The notes below the pieces were generated by a model. That model made no database searches and was not told the DNA's origin. It saw nothing but the letters and a program-made list of their open reading frames with translations. Positions 34,020 to 46,138 of a DNA stretch of 64,000 bases are shown one piece after another. Location: contig JAWWNJ010000030.1 of NCBI GenBank assembly GCA_037176885.1, forward strand, positions 744,001 through 808,000. Reading direction: 5' to 3'. The position numbers and the translations under genes were made by a program. The number at the start of each line of letters is the position of its first letter. The stretch's first letter is position 1. This DNA is from Favolaschia claudopus. Taxonomy: Eukaryota; Basidiomycota; Agaricomycetes; Agaricales; Mycenaceae.

Positions 34020-35232
34020 TTGCCCGCCAATACTCTCCTCACTCTCACCATGATACGACGAGGAAACCGCCGCCACATACCTAAGGAGCAGAAACAGCTC
34101 ATCACCACAATGTCGGCCCATATGTCTGTCCCAGACATTGCTGCAGCTACCAACATCAGCGAGCGAACCATTTACCGCATCATCCGAACGTGGCGGACCA
34201 CTGGGGACCACGTCCAAATTCCTCTGCAGCTCGGACGACCCCGCATTCTCACATCTTTTGATGTCGCGGTCTGTGATCTTCTCAATACTCTTCGTATTTG
34301 ACCCTTTGAGAAGTATCTTGAGGGTCTTGTTGCGAGAACCCCCGACATCTATCTTTTCGAGCTACAGGAATGTTTGTACGAAGCCACGGGACTCGACGTC
34401 GCCAAAACCACCATACGTGACGCCCTTTTGCGAATGGGTTATGTTCGGGTTCATGTAAGTAAAATTGCTGGGAGTTTCGTGCCGCTGACATGAGTATATC
34501 CCTAGATATCTCGAACTGCACTCGAAGCCGAGGAAAACAAACGGCTTGGTTTCCTATGTGAAGTTGGACAACACCCACCTCGAAGACTGGTCTTCCTAGA
34601 CGAAGCAGCTTGCAATCGACACACAACGCGGCGGCAGATGGCATGGGCCCCTATTGGAATGCGAGCGCGGCGGCATGATTTTTTTGTCCGAGGCATCCGG
34701 TATGTGTTTATGCTCTTGCCAGTACTTCGTACCTGCTGATATGTATAGTTATTCTGTGCTTCCGGCAATTTGCCTCGATGGCATACTTCACTTTGATGTG
34801 TTGACTCGATCCTGGACCGCCGTAGAGTTCCGCAACTATCTCGATGTTCTCCTTGACCGCATGAATCCCTTTCCACAGGACAACTCTGTTCTCGTCATGG
34901 ACAACGCAAGTGTTCATCATTTTGATGGGATTCGTGAGATGGTCGAGGGACGGTGCGTAGGCTATATCCTCTTGATTGCCAACCAACTGAATTTGATCTA
35001 CAGCGGGCGTCGACTCATTTATTTGTCACCATACTCTCCCGACTTCAATCCATGCGAAGAAGGGTTTTCATGCATGAAATATTGGATCCGCCGCAACCGG
35101 GACGATGTTCTCAGCTCAATGGAAGGGCGTGATGGTTGCGACCCCATCGCAACTCTGTGGGAAGCTGCTCATGAGACGATGACCCCAGAGAACATCGAAG
35201 GGTGGTTCAGGGATTGCGGATATGTTGTATAG
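34020..35232 (+). CDS. IS630/Tc1-mariner DD34E transposase, apparently intact with four introns
   Basis: Exons 34020-34268, 34314-34454, 34506-34699, 34749-34952 and 35004-35232 join through GT-AG introns of 45, 51, 49 and 51 nt to 338 codons without a stop. A start at 34050 (MIRRGNRR) is equally possible. The head is an HTH: MSVPDIAAATNISERTIYRI, then GRPRIL. The catalytic core has LVFLDEAACNRH (first Asp), LVMDNASVHH (second Asp) and YLSPYSPDFNPCEEGFS (Glu). With the last intron removed, exactly 34 residues separate the second Asp from the Glu, the DD34E spacing. The cut-and-paste reaction acts on TA targets. No terminal repeats were found around it, and the first intron is short enough to be debated. 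It is a candidate source of activity for some of the TA-flanked MITEs here, but no end match has been shown. Confidence 0.85.
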
Positions 35233-35384
35233 GTTGTTGTACCGGTAGTTGTGTCAATACACGAGTAGGACGGCAAGAAATTATATGAACAAGTAGTACG
35301 ACTATACAAATATACAGAAAACTAGTAGAGATACAGTATCTACAGGTTATAGAGGCGGCGATAACATACACAGCGTGAAATAAA

Positions 35385-36857
35385 TTAGTTCTCCTTGTCG
35401 CTTTCGTTCTCCACAACCCTAGCCCGCTTCTTCCCCTTGCGTTTCTTCGCGGCGGCGACCATCTTACTTGCCTTGCGCACGAAGTTACCCACGGCACCGG
35501 CTGCCATCCCAACGTCGGTTTTGTAGAACTTGGTATCGAAGTCGGCAATGCTGTTGGCATAGACAATGCCTTGTTCCCCCAGGCTCTCAGCATATTGGAA
35601 GTATTTGAGAGCGGGGTACTTTTCATCGAGCGCGCGCAGCACGTCGGAGACAAGGAGGACGTCCTCGTCTTCATCAGATTCATCTGATGACTCGTCCTCA
35701 CGTCGACGTTTGACGCTATTGGCATCGCGAAGGACAGTATCGGCGGACTCGGAGTTGCCAAGATGGACGTGGATGGGGGGCATGGCAGTTTGTCCGCGGT
35801 TACGACTACGCTCCTCGCGAGCACGGCCACGCTCTGCAAGCTCGTCAAGCTTGAGGATTTTGGGAGGATGTTCTAGATCCGCGGTGCCATCATGCTGAAG
35901 ACGAAAGTCAGCAATGCAAAAGAGAAGCAGAAATTGCATGTCACGCACCATGTAGCGAGCCCACAGATGTCTATTCCAATCTCGACGTGCTTGCCTGGGT
36001 ACTTAGATTTCGGGCCCATCACGTAGCACCACCGATTTTTGCCAGGATGTTCCGCGCACTTGAGATGGTTTTGAATCTGCTGTAGCTCGGTGGCGGTAAC
36101 AGCGGTCTCGGGGGGTTTTTCGGCCTGTTTTGTCGTCTTTCCATCAGGCTGCACCTCCTGAAAAGAGTCAAAAGACAGTGTGCTCAACACCGAAGAACCC
36201 ATAGATAACGGATGACTTACCAGGTTAACCACTTCCATTATCACCTCTTTCTGACGACGTGTGCTCCTCTGGAGCTTGAGAAGCTGCTGGAAGGCGTCGC
36301 GAACATCGTCCTCGGATGACAGACGGTGATATGGATCCTTGCGACGCTCCTGAGACTCTTTCCATCCCAACGTCGCAGATGTGGGGTCGACATTCATCTG
36401 AGCTGTGATGCGGGATAGAAAGTCGCCGGCAGGAATGTCAGAGGGGAGGACGAGGGTTGTGGTAACCGTGGCGCGCTTCTTTCCGTTTCCTGGCTCGCCA
36501 TAGATAGGGACTTTGACTGTGATGAAGGTACCGCGGTCTGGAAGTTTATTAGTAGCCTGCAGAATGCGCAAATGGCTGTAACACACCTGCTGTTTGACTG
36601 GGAGCTGTAGTGGATGGCAACTGAGATTGGCGAGCTTCGACAATGTGAGGAGGGAACGGAGGAAGCTGGTATTGATGATAAGACGGATCTTCATCGCTAG
36701 GATCATCGTCGTCGCCCCCAGGCTGCTCGTAGTCGCGGGTGTGGTCAAACATGCCATTGTCGAGAGAGGCTTGTAATTGGGCCACTGCGAGCTGTCGTCC
36801 AGTGAGAGCGGGGGGAGGGCCGACGCCAAGAAGATATGGTGCAATAGTGTTTTGCAT
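35385..36857 (-). CDS. Multi-exon gene of an uncharacterised fungal repeat-associated family
   Basis: Exons 36857-36587, 36537-36221, 36157-35949 and 35894-35385, with introns of 49 nt (branch site CTACTAAT), 63 nt and 54 nt. Visible parts: a P/Q-rich acidic head with MQNTIAPYLLGVGPPPALTG; a folded middle with TFITVKVPIYGEPGNGKK, PSDIPAGDFLSRITAQMNV and DPYHRLSSEDDVRDAFQQLL; a Cys/His segment CAEHPGKNRWCYV; then PPKILKLDELAERGR and an acidic stretch SSDESDEDED; and a basic tail with KKRKGKKRARV (likely nuclear). I know similar proteins from agaricomycete genomes but no function. The frame seems to slip by one base near 35975, between HVEIGI and LWARYM, so this copy may be broken. It faces the transposase gene tail to tail, 150 bp away. 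Confidence 0.6.
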
Positions 36858-37310
36858 GGTGTCAAAACCGGTCGAAAAGTAGAATAGTTGGGCGCCTTGG
36901 ACTCGTTGAGCGAGGATATATAGCGCAGCATATGCTCCACACGATCGTCAGCCTGCTCGTCATGACTGTAAGTCTCCAGTGACGGTGTAACTGTACTAGG
37001 TGGTCGTTGTTGAGGAGGTATTAGCAGAAAAGGTTATTCTAAATTTGGCACGACATAGTTACGACCTCTCGGCCCGAACTCAGCTAAAAAATCGAGACTG
37101 TCTATCGTTTCCAAAATAGCTGTCAGACTTGCGTATTCCGAATTTTCTGTGATCTATTTCCGGTTTTCTGGGGAAGGAAGCCGACCATTTGGCGCCAACA
37201 ACTCATTTTTTTTCCTCTGGTTTCCGGTCCAATAAAATAAACATGGCTCATGTGCGAACCAGCGGAAATTAATTGTTAGCAGTGGTAAATATGGTATAAG
37301 TTCAAACATT
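36858..37310. other. Spacer with a 55-bp inverted LINE scrap
   Basis: 37074-37128 matches the LINE ORF1 start region (33900-33955) in opposite orientation (shared CGAGACTGTCTATCGTTTCC). The transposase and the gene at 35.4-36.9 kb are therefore bracketed by inverted LINE pieces. Confidence 0.6.
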
Positions 37311-38702
37311 GTGTTTCAACACGCCAACTGTGGAGTTTTTGGGCAGCAGTTCGATTACAAGGAAAGCCTCGCCGACCCATGCATCCGCACTCGCAAACGC
37401 CGCGATGACTACACAATCACTTCCACCCACACAGACGACGTACTCGGAGCATCATCCTCGGTGTTGGATTATCGAGTTTCCATACTCACCCGCATGACCC
37501 GCTGACGTCGTGTGCTGCGGACTGCGCCCGCACTGCCTTCATCGTTGTTCGGATATTTACTCCGTGAGCCTGTATAAGTAGCTTACCTTGTATTGAATGG
37601 ACCTCGCGCGTTTGCCGAGGGTTTTCTGCCCCACCATCTCCTCGAGCGTCCGCCAGTTCCTAGGCGTGAATTCCAACACTCGGACCAAGAGAGCCGGCGC
37701 GTGGTGGATGAGTTTGCGAAGAAGTGGGATTTGAAGGAGGTGGATGTCGCGTTGTTGCTGGGATTGACGGTGGACAAGCTCGAGGATGGGTCAGTGTCGT
37801 TGAGCCAAAAGCAGTACTTCATCAAGGTGCTCGATCATTTCGGCTTCTCAGATCTGCCTCCGCTGTCAACGCCACTTCCTCCCGGTTATCAAATCCGTGC
37901 CGCGGCAGCTCCGTTATCCCCGGACGACACTTTCTTCATGCGCGACAAACCTTTCCGCCGCATCCTAGGCACCCTAATCTGGGGGAGCTATGGAACTCGA
38001 TCCGACCTCGCCTACCCCTGCTGCGTCCTCGGCCATGTCCAAACAAACCCATCTCCCGAACACTGGTATGTCATGGCCGGTGTTTTGCGTTACATCAAGG
38101 GCACGCTGGACTATGGGATACGGTACACCCCATGCGCTACCCCAGACGCGAAGGGTCTTGGCCTAAAACCCGAGGCATTCATGGACTCGGATTGGGCTGG
38201 TTGTGTGGATACACGCCGCTCGACTTCCGGGTACATTTTCTTCATGGGCGGTGCGCCGGTATGTTGGTCTTCCAAACGTCAACCAATCGTCGCTCTTTTC
38301 TCGACGGAAGCGGAGTACATCTCGTTGGCTCGCGGTTCGCAACAAGCCATGTGGATGAAGAACTGGCTCTCCGAAGTCTTCCTACCCCAAGAACTCCCCT
38401 TCCCACTTCGCGGCGACAATCTAGGATCTATCAGTCTCACACAAACCAATAAAGAACAGGGCCTATCGAAGCACCTCGACACCCGTTGGCACTACATTCG
38501 CGAACGCGTCAAAGAAGGCGAGATGATCGTCTCGTCTATCCCCGGCAAAGAAAATGTTGCCGACGTCCTCACAAAAGCCTTACCTCGGCAAGCTCACGAA
38601 CGCATCGTTGGGCAGCTTGGGCTTGATTGGCGTCGACGGATTTACGGGAGCTCAACGCCAGGGGGAGTGTTGAGGAGCGAGCTACCCTCCTATTCTGGAT
38701 AG
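37311..38702 (+). pseudogene. Ty1/Copia RT-RNase H fragment 2
   Basis: 37311-37505 holds the end of reverse transcriptase: YKESLADPCIRTRKRRDDYT and TSTHTDDVLGASS (variant of YVDD, here HTDD). After a break, an open frame from 37593 has WDLKEVDVALLLGLTVDKLE, SQKQYFIKVLDHFGF, and RNase H motifs DSDWAGCVDTRRSTSGYIFF, STEAEYISLARGSQQAMWM, DTRWHYIRERV and VADVLTKALPRQ. Gag and integrase are missing. It ends in a polypurine tract CAGGGGGAG just before the LTR. Confidence 0.9.
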
Positions 38703-38908
38703 GTGGCGTTGTGCTGCCCGATTCGGTTTTCTCTTTCTTTTTATTTATTTATCCCAATCGTTTCCGAGTTGTATATAAACCTATCCGCCTCCTAGACATC
38801 CCTCAGTCTTTTACCACCATCTGGGTGTGACTGAGGGTGCGTATTCTTACTTATATTTTCATTCACTCTGATACTTACTTATATGTAGACGTCGTTGTAA
38901 ACTCTACA
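38668..38908 (+). mobile_element. Copia LTR (241 bp) with TATA box and hairpin
   Basis: TGTTGAGG start after the purine tract, CTCTACA end followed by GGTATTTAATC (weakly like the usual TGGTATCAGA primer site). TATA box GTATATAAACC at about 38770. Hairpin CCTCAGTC (38801-38808) with GACTGAGG (38829-38836). Part of the LTR end is duplicated in tandem at 38922-38975. Confidence 0.7.
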
Positions 38909-38975
38909 GGTATTTAATCGGGTCTTTTACCACCATCTGGGTGTGACTGAGGACGTCGTTTACTCATTGTAAACT

Positions 38976-40632
38976 CTGCAGAATTATTTATTTTACCCTT
39001 TTTTGAGGGCTGGGAGCCCTTATCCCTACCTACAACCCTGCTAAGATCTTCGAAACGGTCCTTAACAAGTCCTTAGTGTGCATACTACACGGCTATCCCG
39101 CCCGACACCGGAATTTGATAGGGATTGACACCTACAGGAATCCAATGATTTTTCACTCGGCTTTCAATCAATCGCATACATGATTCAAATGAATGTACGC
39201 CTCACTGGAATCCAATGGGCTTGCTGTAAGTTTTGTCTGGAGACTCCAAAGGCTCAATTTGCCTCTATAAGCGAGCTATGATGGAGACTTTTTTGAACAT
39301 GATGCGCTTTAAGCACTTCATATATAAGACTGTCTATATGCCCGTACATACTCAAAAGGTTTACGACCGATTTTCCCTCCCCCTTAGATCTAGAATGATT
39401 ATATGTCGCCCGCCTTGCCGCCTACTGCACTTGCATCAGTTTTCAAGCGCCTGCAAAAGCCGTGTTATCATTTGATTATCATGAGGAATAACATATTGGT
39501 GTGCAGCACAAACGGCGGAGCAATTCGAGACCAGCGGGGAAACACTGACATTGTTGAGTTCGCTGAGACGAAAAGCAACGCGAGAAATTAATAAGTCATT
39601 CAAACTCCGACGGTAACCAAACAACCGCACTCGCCACGTAGATGTCGTAACTTTCTTTCTGCCTTTTCCCCCCACTCCTTTGCCTTCTCTTTCGCTCAAT
39701 CCCTCTCCTTCCGCCTCAAGTCGTCGGACGGAGTCTTTGGCTCAAGTCAATATCATATCTGTATATGTGGCCTGGCCGAGGGGTGCATCGAGGCTTCAAG
39801 ACTTGGAGGAAGACCTTTCAGCGCAAGTCCCTATTCAGTCGTCTCTAGTCGTCTGTCCTCCTCTCCTGAATAGGTGACTTGTGCATGTCGTCGTTCTTGC
39901 CTTTTTCTTTTCTTGATGAACAAATATCCCGTCTCGCTACTTCCTCTACCCTCCATTCGCTCTACGCAAAGTCCCCATCGTTAACAGTTATAGGTACTAT
40001 TGCATCGTCATGAGATGTCTCAACGTAGCACATATGTACACTGTAAATGTAAAGATGCTACCATTCAAATAAAAAGCCTCTTTTTTTCTGTATTTCCCCC
40101 CCTTTTTTTTCGCATTTTTTCACCCTCGGGAAGGGCCCAGGCAGCCGAAACGACCCATAGACAATCAAAGACCGAGCGTTAGATGGGGAGCTGTTGTAAA
40201 ATCAAAGACCTGCCCATTGGAATCCAAAGAGGCGTATATTCATTGGGATCCAGTGGCTGTCCATAGGATTCCGACGATCACCAAATCCACCAAATTCCGA
40301 TGACTGCCGGGATAGACGTGTAGACTCCCCTTTGTTACTGCCGAGCTGCCCACAACACGACCAAAGCATGTGCCGGGGCGGGCCGAGGTGGCAGTGCTGT
40401 GGCAGTGCATTCCAAATCTTTCGACAGATTTTTGGAAAACGCGCCGCTTGACGGGAAAACACCATTGCAACACTTCCTTGAAAATGTCACACTAATGTCA
40501 CACCCGGTTATATCCTTTCTCTTGAGGCTTTTTTGGTCAAAACTCTTCATAGAATGTCATCTACTGCTCTGCAACTTCCATTTCTATGAAAAACCTTGGC
40601 CCTAAGTGGCCTGTGGCTGATGGTATAAATGC
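38976..40632. other. Long spacer, no gene seen
   Basis: Scattered GGAATCCAATG words at about 39137, 39207 and 40217. A CTCAAG/CGTC-rich patch (39690-39860) resembles the one at 47.3 kb. Pyrimidine runs near 40080-40120. No frame with motifs. Confidence 0.35.
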
Positions 40633-40691
40633 GTGACAGATGACACTGTGACTGCTGACATAAGGGTGCGGGGTTCCCACGCTCTTCATCT
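40633..40691. mobile_element. Right-end fragment of the MITE type at 18300
   Basis: About 60 bp matching the terminal part (GACATAAGGGTGCGGGG and CCCACGCTCT) next to TA. No left end was found. Confidence 0.6.
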
Positions 40692-41080
40692 TACTTAGTG
40701 TGTCATCGCCTTAACAATCGATGACGAAATGCGCTTCTTTTGATGAGATATTGCACATCCTCACGATAAGACAGTGCATCCCTCCCCGAGCCAACCTCGG
40801 ACGAAAAGAAGGTTTGACGCAGATTAAACAAGTGCTCGCCAGTATTGCGGTTGATACCACGGATCAAGTGTCTGCCATTGACAACTCATCACATCGGACA
40901 GCTCTAACTTGCGACGTTTAAGAGCTTATGAATATTCGTCCAGTGGTTCGACCCAGAGGCCTAGGGTTAAGGTAGTCCCGGGTTTTGAACCGCCATTCCA
41001 TGGGTGATGGCAAATCGGTCTGGCGACCGATTAAAGCCGATGGCCACGGCCAGTATGGAACCCTCGGCAATCTGAGGCTA

Positions 41081-41765
41081 CAGTGCCGGACTTTGCGTGT
41101 ATGTTGATTGCCGGCGAACGGGAATTTTGGGGATAAATCTGACTCCAGATTCGGATTCACCGACCCCGGAAAAGCTCAAAAAACCCTCTCCGAAGTTTTT
41201 CCCACGACAGTTTGGCTGTGGCCAAATTTTTGAGGTCAAAAATCGAAACTGTGCGTACCCCTTTTGAGCTCCGAGCGCAAAATTACTGATCCTTGGCAGG
41301 TGTAAGTGGAAGGGTGACGGCCTGAACTACAATCTGGGCGGTAATCCGTGCAGATTTTCAGCATCAACCCACGGCAGCGGGACGGCATGGTGGTCGGCAA
41401 GCATGTTGACATGGTCTGTGATAGAATTGATGAACATGATGTAAGTTGTCCAAATACGGCGATGTTTCCCAAGGAATTTGTGCCAAAACGGCTCGTGAAA
41501 TTGTTTTGATTTTGCCAGGGACAGAACCAGCTCAATTAACGGAGTCGATTGCGCCATGTTTCGTAATTTTCCCATGAAATCTCGGTGTCCGGCCAAAATT
41601 TTGGGGTCAGATTTTTTGATTTTGAGTTTTGGGGAAATCGGCTCGTGCAAAACCGTTGTTTGGGTCTATAACATCATATTTACACAGAAAACTAGCCGCC
41701 TGAGCATGTGTCAAACCTTCCATAAATGGAAGATAAAAGTTGCCGACTTTGCGTGTCCGGCACTG
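41081..41765. mobile_element. 685-bp TA-flanked element with CAGTGCCGGAC ends
   Basis: Ends TACAGTGCCGGAC on both sides, then ACTTTGCGTGT on the left and its opposite strand on the right. TA at 41079-41080 and 41766-41767. Contains an open minus-strand frame (41327-41650). Confidence 0.75.
41327..41650 (-). CDS. Unrecognised 107-codon frame inside the TIR element
   Basis: Open frame beginning MHEPISPKLKIKKSDPK, with HRDFMGKLRNMAQSTPLIEL and WHKFLGKHRRIWTTYIMF. No motif recognised and no transposase signature. Its position wholly inside a TIR element is the only reason to list it; it may be chance. Confidence 0.25.
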   Translation of the reverse strand: MHEPISPKLKIKKSDPKILAGHRDFMGKLRNMAQSTPLIELVLSLAKSKQFHEPFWHKFLGKHRRIWTTYIMFINSITDHVNMLADHHAVPLPWVDAENLHGLPPRL

Positions 41766-41767
41766 TA

Positions 41768-43372
41768 GACGAAATGACCGATTTTTCGGTTGGAGTCGGT
41801 TATGAGACGAAGTACCGGTCTACAAATTTTTACTCAAGTGGTGATTTGGGACCTGTATTTTTATAATTGGCCACCTCAATTGGAGATAAACATTACAATT
41901 TGGGGCGAAAGTCGAGGCTGTGAGAATGGAAGGCTGGAGCCAGTTGCACTTTATTGCAGAAAAAATCTTCCACTTCAATGTGTAACCTCGGTTTGAATCG
42001 ACTGCACGATTCTCCCAGCATCATATGCACCTGGCACGCCGGTGAGAGCCCAGAGTGCGCAAACGATGTTTCGGTCGTCACTCTCTCTAGCTGCTCAAAG
42101 CTGACGGACCTGATTCGTGCGAGTGGGCAGTCACATTTCGAACGTTTCCCACAAATCCCAAGCTTACAGCCCAAGCTACGGAAAAACGCTGCTCATATGG
42201 TCAGAAATTTGATCAACAACACAAAAAACACGGATAAAATACGGGTTCGGAGAGCCGTTTCGTGCGTGGGTGAGCTCGAGACCGTGATTGTGGGCGGTAC
42301 ACAAGAAGCCGGAGCAGCGACATCACACATGGGAGGGGTTATTCTTATGATACATAAATAATGATAATGCTCAGATGGGGCTCACACCTTTCACCAGCCT
42401 CCCTGCCGCGTTGCTGCGCGGGCTCTGTGGATGTTCCCAATGACGAACAAATATCTTGATTTTCGGGCGCTGCCACCTCTGGCGTACCATTGTCAGGATA
42501 TTTGGCAACTCAAGGGGACCCCATGTGTCACGTACCAACGTAGGGAGGTAGAATCTCCCTACCCTTGTACGGAGGTGGTGGGGCTTCCTCTTCTGATATA
42601 TTGTACACTCGCTCGCCAGGTAGTACAAGGTTACCCTAGAAAGCACCCTGTCAGCAGTCGGCCAGTTTTAAGGACTCGAGTAATGACTCACCGACTTGAT
42701 TCGAGCGATAATGACAACAGCGCAGAAAGCACCCAGCCTTTCCGATGCGGTTTGAAAAGGAGTCATCTAGCTCAAGCAAAAACTTGGCATGACAGTGCAT
42801 TTGCATCTGTTTGCTCCCGGTCGAATAGGCACGGCGGCAACGCGAGACAGCGCGGGACTACATAGATCTCTTTTAGCACCTCTTCTCAGGACTGTGTGAG
42901 CAGGTGTGGGCACCGTGTGCGGACGTTTCTCCATCTAGCCGGAAAGCCCCAAGACCAAATTGAATGAGAATCACAGGACCCATACTTATTAGTATCGGCG
43001 GGCCCAGGGCGGGCCCTTCGTGAGTTCAGAGTTGGTGGGCGTATGTAAGTCGAGGCCGGCGAAGTAGAAGAGTGTGACTGTGCTTCATTCATTTGGATCT
43101 ATGAGAGGCGGACATGGGTGAGGAGAAAGCAGCCGGGGTATATAGTAACCGGCTGGCTCCTGCGAAGGGATGGACGCGAAGGCACCCAATGAGCACCCCA
43201 CTCTACGACCGCCTCGTCATCTAAAAACCACTATCGACCCTAGTCGTCTCGTCCTTTGGATAATGATCGGCGCAGTTGAAGTTGAACGGGTTCTAAATAT
43301 TAGCACAGAGGACAATCCGGGCAGGGTTGGGTGGGGGAAAGAAAATCTTGAGGTATTTCCAAGACGACGAAT
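41768..43372. other. Long spacer, no gene seen
   Basis: Several open frames of 70-140 codons without motifs or splice continuity. Confidence 0.3.
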
Positions 43373-43560
43373 AGAGCTTATTTGCAACCGGTGAGAAGCA
43401 GATTTCCAAGTACAAAGCTAAGCGAGAATTGTGAAAAGTGAGAGGCACATACTTATTACTGGCACAAATTTTCGCTGGCGGCGGGATCTGATACCACACC
43501 CTAAAAATAGAACAGCCCATTTCTTGAACTTTTGATGCAAGGGGGGTGCGGGCCGGAGAA
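43373..43560. mobile_element. MITE scraps: GAGCTTATT end and CAGTGGCGGC-type end
   Basis: 43374-43408 matches the left end of the MITE at 23869. 43473-43545 matches the first 75 bp of the CAGTGGCGGC family (TGGCGGCGGGATCTGAT, CTTTTGATGCAAG) without its TA end. Confidence 0.6.
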
Positions 43561-44370
43561 GCCGCACACCGGGCAGGGAGTGTGGGGTCAGCCGAGGAGG
43601 TGGATAAAAAAAAATGATGAGCTTCGAATTTTTGCAGAGGGATCAGCCTGAGAGTCCTCAGAATGAGCAAAAAGTGTTGTTTCCCGCTATTTCCAATCAG
43701 TTTTGACCATTCTTTGGTCGAAACAAAGCCATTCAGGCCCATTCTTGTAAAGTTGTCCAAATATGGAAGCATCAGCCATCAGCTTGGCTGTATTTGGCAA
43801 AAGCACACTCAAGATAGGTACAATTTTTTGAGGCACATTTTAGGATTGGAATGGAGGGATCTCCATCATACTAATCTCTGGGGAGCTGTCTCAAAGCATT
43901 CGGTTAGAAATTGACCGAGAAATGGGTGAATTTGATGGTAACTTCCTTATTTGGAGGTCACGTGGTAGGGTGGGTCCCCGGAGAAGGGTCTCTCTAACTA
44001 ACAGAGCCTTTCAACCCCACCGGTCCAGATGGCTTTGGCGGTGCAATGGCCTCACCAAATGTGACGCGTTTTTCATACTGTAACTTGGTAAATAAGTACA
44101 CTTGTAGAATTCTGTAAGGATAGACCCCCCGCGCAGTACTCACATGTTTGTCTTCCGTAAACTCGCTGTTCAGACTGTGGAGCCGAGCAAATTTTTGTTT
44201 CGTAGATTTGAGACTTCAACTTATCCCATCAATGATTTCCTATTTGCCGGACGCCGGCAAGGGCGGATGCCGACTTAATTTGATACGAATCTTAATGCCG
44301 TACATTGCCATGCCAGTTGATTTCAGCCGTTTGCAAAATTCCTTCTGGCAACCGGAAACAGTTGCGTATC
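43561..44370. other. Spacer, no gene seen
   Basis: No motif-bearing frame and no paired repeats noticed. Confidence 0.3.
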
Positions 44371-44455
44371 ATCTTTACGGGTCAACTCTGCTCCTGCTTC
44401 GTCTTATCTTACCAAGACAACCCTGACCCCAGGAACTCTGGCCTGTCTGTGACAC
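44371..44455. repeat. 85-bp repeat shared with 63240-63322
   Basis: Both copies read TCTTTACGGGTCAACT.TGCTCCTGCTTCG and end GGAACTCTGGCCTGTCTGTGACA, with about a dozen differences and small gaps between. The 63-kb copy lies 20 bp before a Copia LTR, so this may be LTR-retrotransposon sequence. It is followed here by an open frame (to 44679, GRIMDVMGRLAADIAS) that I do not recognise. Confidence 0.7.
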
Positions 44456-44679
44456 TGATCCCCAGGTTTGTTATCGACTTGGCTCCTGGGCCCTTCTCCC
44501 CTTACACCGTCAGAGGGCGAATCATGGATGTTATGGGTAGATTGGCGGCCGATATTGCTAGTACTAGGTGTCAAATGTCTGTAGATGTTTTGGATCACAA
44601 GAGAAAAGGTCAATTTCTTTTGCAATTAGCTAACTTCTATGGTACTCATTGGACTGTTTCTGATCAGATTTTCATGTAA

Positions 44680-45058
44680 ACAACCTGCTTGAAATGTGCA
44701 TATACTCACCCACACATATTGATACGGCTCGGACGCATCGAAGCTCTCATCATTTGGCTGTGATCCGGCCACATGGCTCTTCGCCCTTTCCTGAGGCTTC
44801 CTCTTACCTCCCTCTTTCACCTCCAGAAGCCTCCGGATATGCTGTCCGACCTTTTGCCTGCCTGCAACAAGCGACAAATGACTGAAATACGAGCCACTGA
44901 AGCGCAGAAGCCCGAGATCGGCGCTGATCGATAGCAGTGAATTGTCGGCTCGCACAGACTACCCACTACTACTGCAGATCAGGAATCGGGGAGCAGCTGG
45001 CTCTCGAAAAAAATACATAATTCTTTTAAATTTTCATTATTTTGTGGGCTCCTGAGAC
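44680..45058. other. Spacer, no gene seen
   Basis: A minus-strand frame (44955-44626) includes LLEVKEGGKRKPQERAK but no known motif. Confidence 0.25.
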
Positions 45059-45205
45059 CGTGCCCGATAGGTTGTTATAGGGCTGTCGGGCCATCGGGCG
45101 CGATCGTGCCTGATTGCGCCCCAGTCCTCCCTATAGGGTAGGTGTCAGGCCGATGGCCCGAAAGCTCCCGATAACAACCGATCGGGCACGATCGGGCCCG
45201 ACAAC
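45059..45205. repeat. Foldback of CGATCGGGC-type repeats
   Basis: CGTGCCCGATAGGTTGTTAT near the left pairs imperfectly with ATAACAACCGATCGGGCACG on the right, with GGGCCATCGG inside both arms. Confidence 0.75.
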
Positions 45206-45803
45206 AAAAACTATGTATTGTAATGCCGGTGCCCGGCTTACAGAAAAGGGGGAGCTTGCGCTAATTCCGTCCAGCCTGAACAGAACTGATCTTGTGAGAG
45301 GCAAAGCAAAGGCAAAGTTTCGTCTTTAAATCAGCCTTACATACACAACTCAAGCCATACTTCTTGTCTTAGTGCCGCAGTCCCGGTAGAACCTGCTACC
45401 ATAGAGCTGAGTTCAGGAATTTGTGCGAAATCACATCAGAAAAGCTGCCAAGTCTCGCAATTTTGACTGCTGCCCAGGCTAATGGTTCTGATTTTTTTTT
45501 GGGGGGGAATGGAATTGATGGAGTCGGAACCGTGGGAACTGAAGTTGATGGTATTCCTGCCTTTGTGGTTTCTTCGAAAGTCGGGAGTAATTTCCTATTG
45601 ATGCGAGCCCTTGGCTGAGAGTATTTCTTTTTCTTTATTATTGCACTTTCCCCTGATTGCGCCGCTGTACAGTGGGTGACTTCCCATAGTACTAAATAAA
45701 TGTTTTCGAATATCCGAGAATTTCCGGAGGAGATGCCGAGGGACCCCATCGGGCTCAGATCTCACTTTCCCTAATTTTATCGCGTTCTGAGCCTGAATAA
45801 AGC

Positions 45804-45843
45804 TTAAATCTGAACGAGGGGTCCCTACCTCGTTCAGATTTAA
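45804..45843. repeat. Perfect 16-bp hairpin, 8-nt loop
   Basis: TTAAATCTGAACGAGG at 45804-45819 and its exact complement at 45828-45843. No T-run follows on the plus strand, so it is not an obvious terminator. Confidence 0.85.
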
Positions 45844-46138
45844 TCCGCTCGAATAAACGGATTTGGAAGCGTGCGGGTTGTTTGACGCTCACAACTCCTC
45901 AGTGTTGCATGTTAAGGGGTTATTAAGGGTCAAATCTGAAGCTAAGCCCTTAGGTCTTAAAATCCCCTTAATATTAAGGGCAAGTTAAGGGCAAGTTAAG
46001 ACGAAGTTAAGGCTCACCTCCCAGTCTAATTTTTTCTCAGAGGGCTCAATATTCAGGTGAAATCCTTGCACAATCTACTTGCAACCGTGTGTTCTTTGTG
46101 CTCTTTTGATATGTTTGTATAGGGCCTGAATTTGCAGC
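45844..46138. other. Spacer with TTAAGGG-like words
   Basis: Repeated AAGTTAAGGGC and TTATTAAGGG words, irregularly spaced, not telomeric arrays. No gene. Confidence 0.35.

Noticed and set aside
40930..41000. GGTTCGACCC and GGTTCAAAACC, possible tRNA or SINE B-boxes
   Set aside because: They are on opposite strands 50 bp apart, without an A-box, anticodon arm or cloverleaf.
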